From a bacterium (GTDB lineage Bacteria > Krumholzibacteriota > Krumholzibacteria > LZORAL124-64-63): 6,757 nt of DNA. The position numbers were made by a program, and so were the translations under genes. Of the stretch, positions 6,549 to 6,757 are shown in pieces; within the stretch, counting starts at the first letter, position 1, and each line of letters begins with the position of its first letter. The notes beneath the pieces are model-generated. The model saw only the letters and a list, made by a program, of their open reading frames with translations, was not told the origin of the DNA and searched no databases. The stretch lies in contig VGXH01000099.1 of NCBI GenBank assembly GCA_016873405.1, forward strand, positions 1-6,757, read 5' to 3'.

Positions 6549-6656
6549 AGCTTCGTCCGAAGAGGATCCCTGTTGCTCACCCCTTCGCATTGCACAAAGC
6601 ACTTGGCGTACCACATCGACGAGGAGACGAGAAATCGCGTTACGTGTTCTCTGCCA

Positions 6657-6757
6657 ATGAGTTACAACCAAGCCCCCTCACACGCGCGCCCTGGCTCGGA
6701 ACAGGAACCCGGAAACGGAATTGCCAAAACCACCGCCGGGATCGCAACGGCTTGGGG
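6657..6757 (+). CDS. Possible 5' end of a hypothetical gene, runs off the window
   Basis: ATG at 6657 opens a frame with no stop to the right edge (33 codons). It begins MSYNQAPSHARPG and continues with EQEPGNGIAKTTAG, a polar, Pro/Gln/Gly-rich N-terminus of a kind seen ahead of small membrane proteins. Against it, there is no Shine-Dalgarno close to the ATG (GAGGAGA at 6621-6627 is about 30 bases away), and third-position GC is only about 60%, well below the neighbouring genes. The frame is also open upstream of the ATG. I list it as a weak candidate. Confidence 0.2.
   Translation, partial: MSYNQAPSHARPGSEQEPGNGIAKTTAGIATAW

Noticed and set aside
6087..6671. Minus-strand frame of 194 residues across the hairpin element and terminator
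   Set aside because: TTG start without Shine-Dalgarno, low-complexity Arg/Gly/Ser sequence, and it would be interrupted by an intrinsic terminator. It is not protein-like.
6540..6757. tRNA or rRNA fragment in the less GC-rich right end
   Set aside because: No T-arm (GTTCRA) motif, cloverleaf or recognisable rRNA segment on either strand.

Overview
The window is a GC-rich, densely coded piece of a Gram-negative-type bacterial genome. Nothing in it is plasmid- or phage-like. It holds three secreted or surface proteins, all read on the minus strand: an M6 (immune inhibitor A-like) protease homologue with FG-GAP repeats, a DUF4384 protein, and a fibronectin type III lipoprotein. In my experience this mix is typical of uncultured FCB-group or neighbouring phyla (Krumholzibacteriota, Eisenbacteria and similar), but no marker gene here confirms that, so the taxonomic guess is weak.

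Layout from right to left, which is the direction of transcription. Positions 6250-6757 look mostly non-coding. They hold a 156-base segment closed by a 20-bp imperfect inverted repeat (candidate structured RNA or MITE), an 18-bp tandem duplication and a convincing minus-strand intrinsic terminator. A possible plus-strand gene start lies at the extreme right edge. Positions 5913-6249 form the upstream region of the next operon and include a near-consensus sigma-54 (-24/-12) promoter 44 bases ahead of the first start codon. The lipoprotein (4872-5912) and the DUF4384 protein (2801-4840) follow, 31 bases apart, each with a good Shine-Dalgarno, and are most likely co-transcribed. After a 368-base gap with a separate sigma-70-like promoter comes the M6-like gene (2432 to the left edge), whose 3' end is outside the window.

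All three proteins leave the cytoplasm: two carry Sec signal peptides and one a lipobox, so the theme is envelope or extracellular function. The most notable observations are four. (1) The M6-like protein keeps the fold signatures of the family but has lost both histidines of HExxH (it reads F-E-F-G-L), so it looks like a pseudoprotease. (2) The DUF4384 protein combines a CxxCH haem-type motif, a stretch that is about 40% Trp/Tyr, and a roughly 340-residue Arg-rich disordered tail. (3) The lipoprotein/DUF4384 pair sits behind a sigma-54-type promoter. (4) The intergenic hairpin element at 6393-6548. No complete defence, mobile or CRISPR system is visible.
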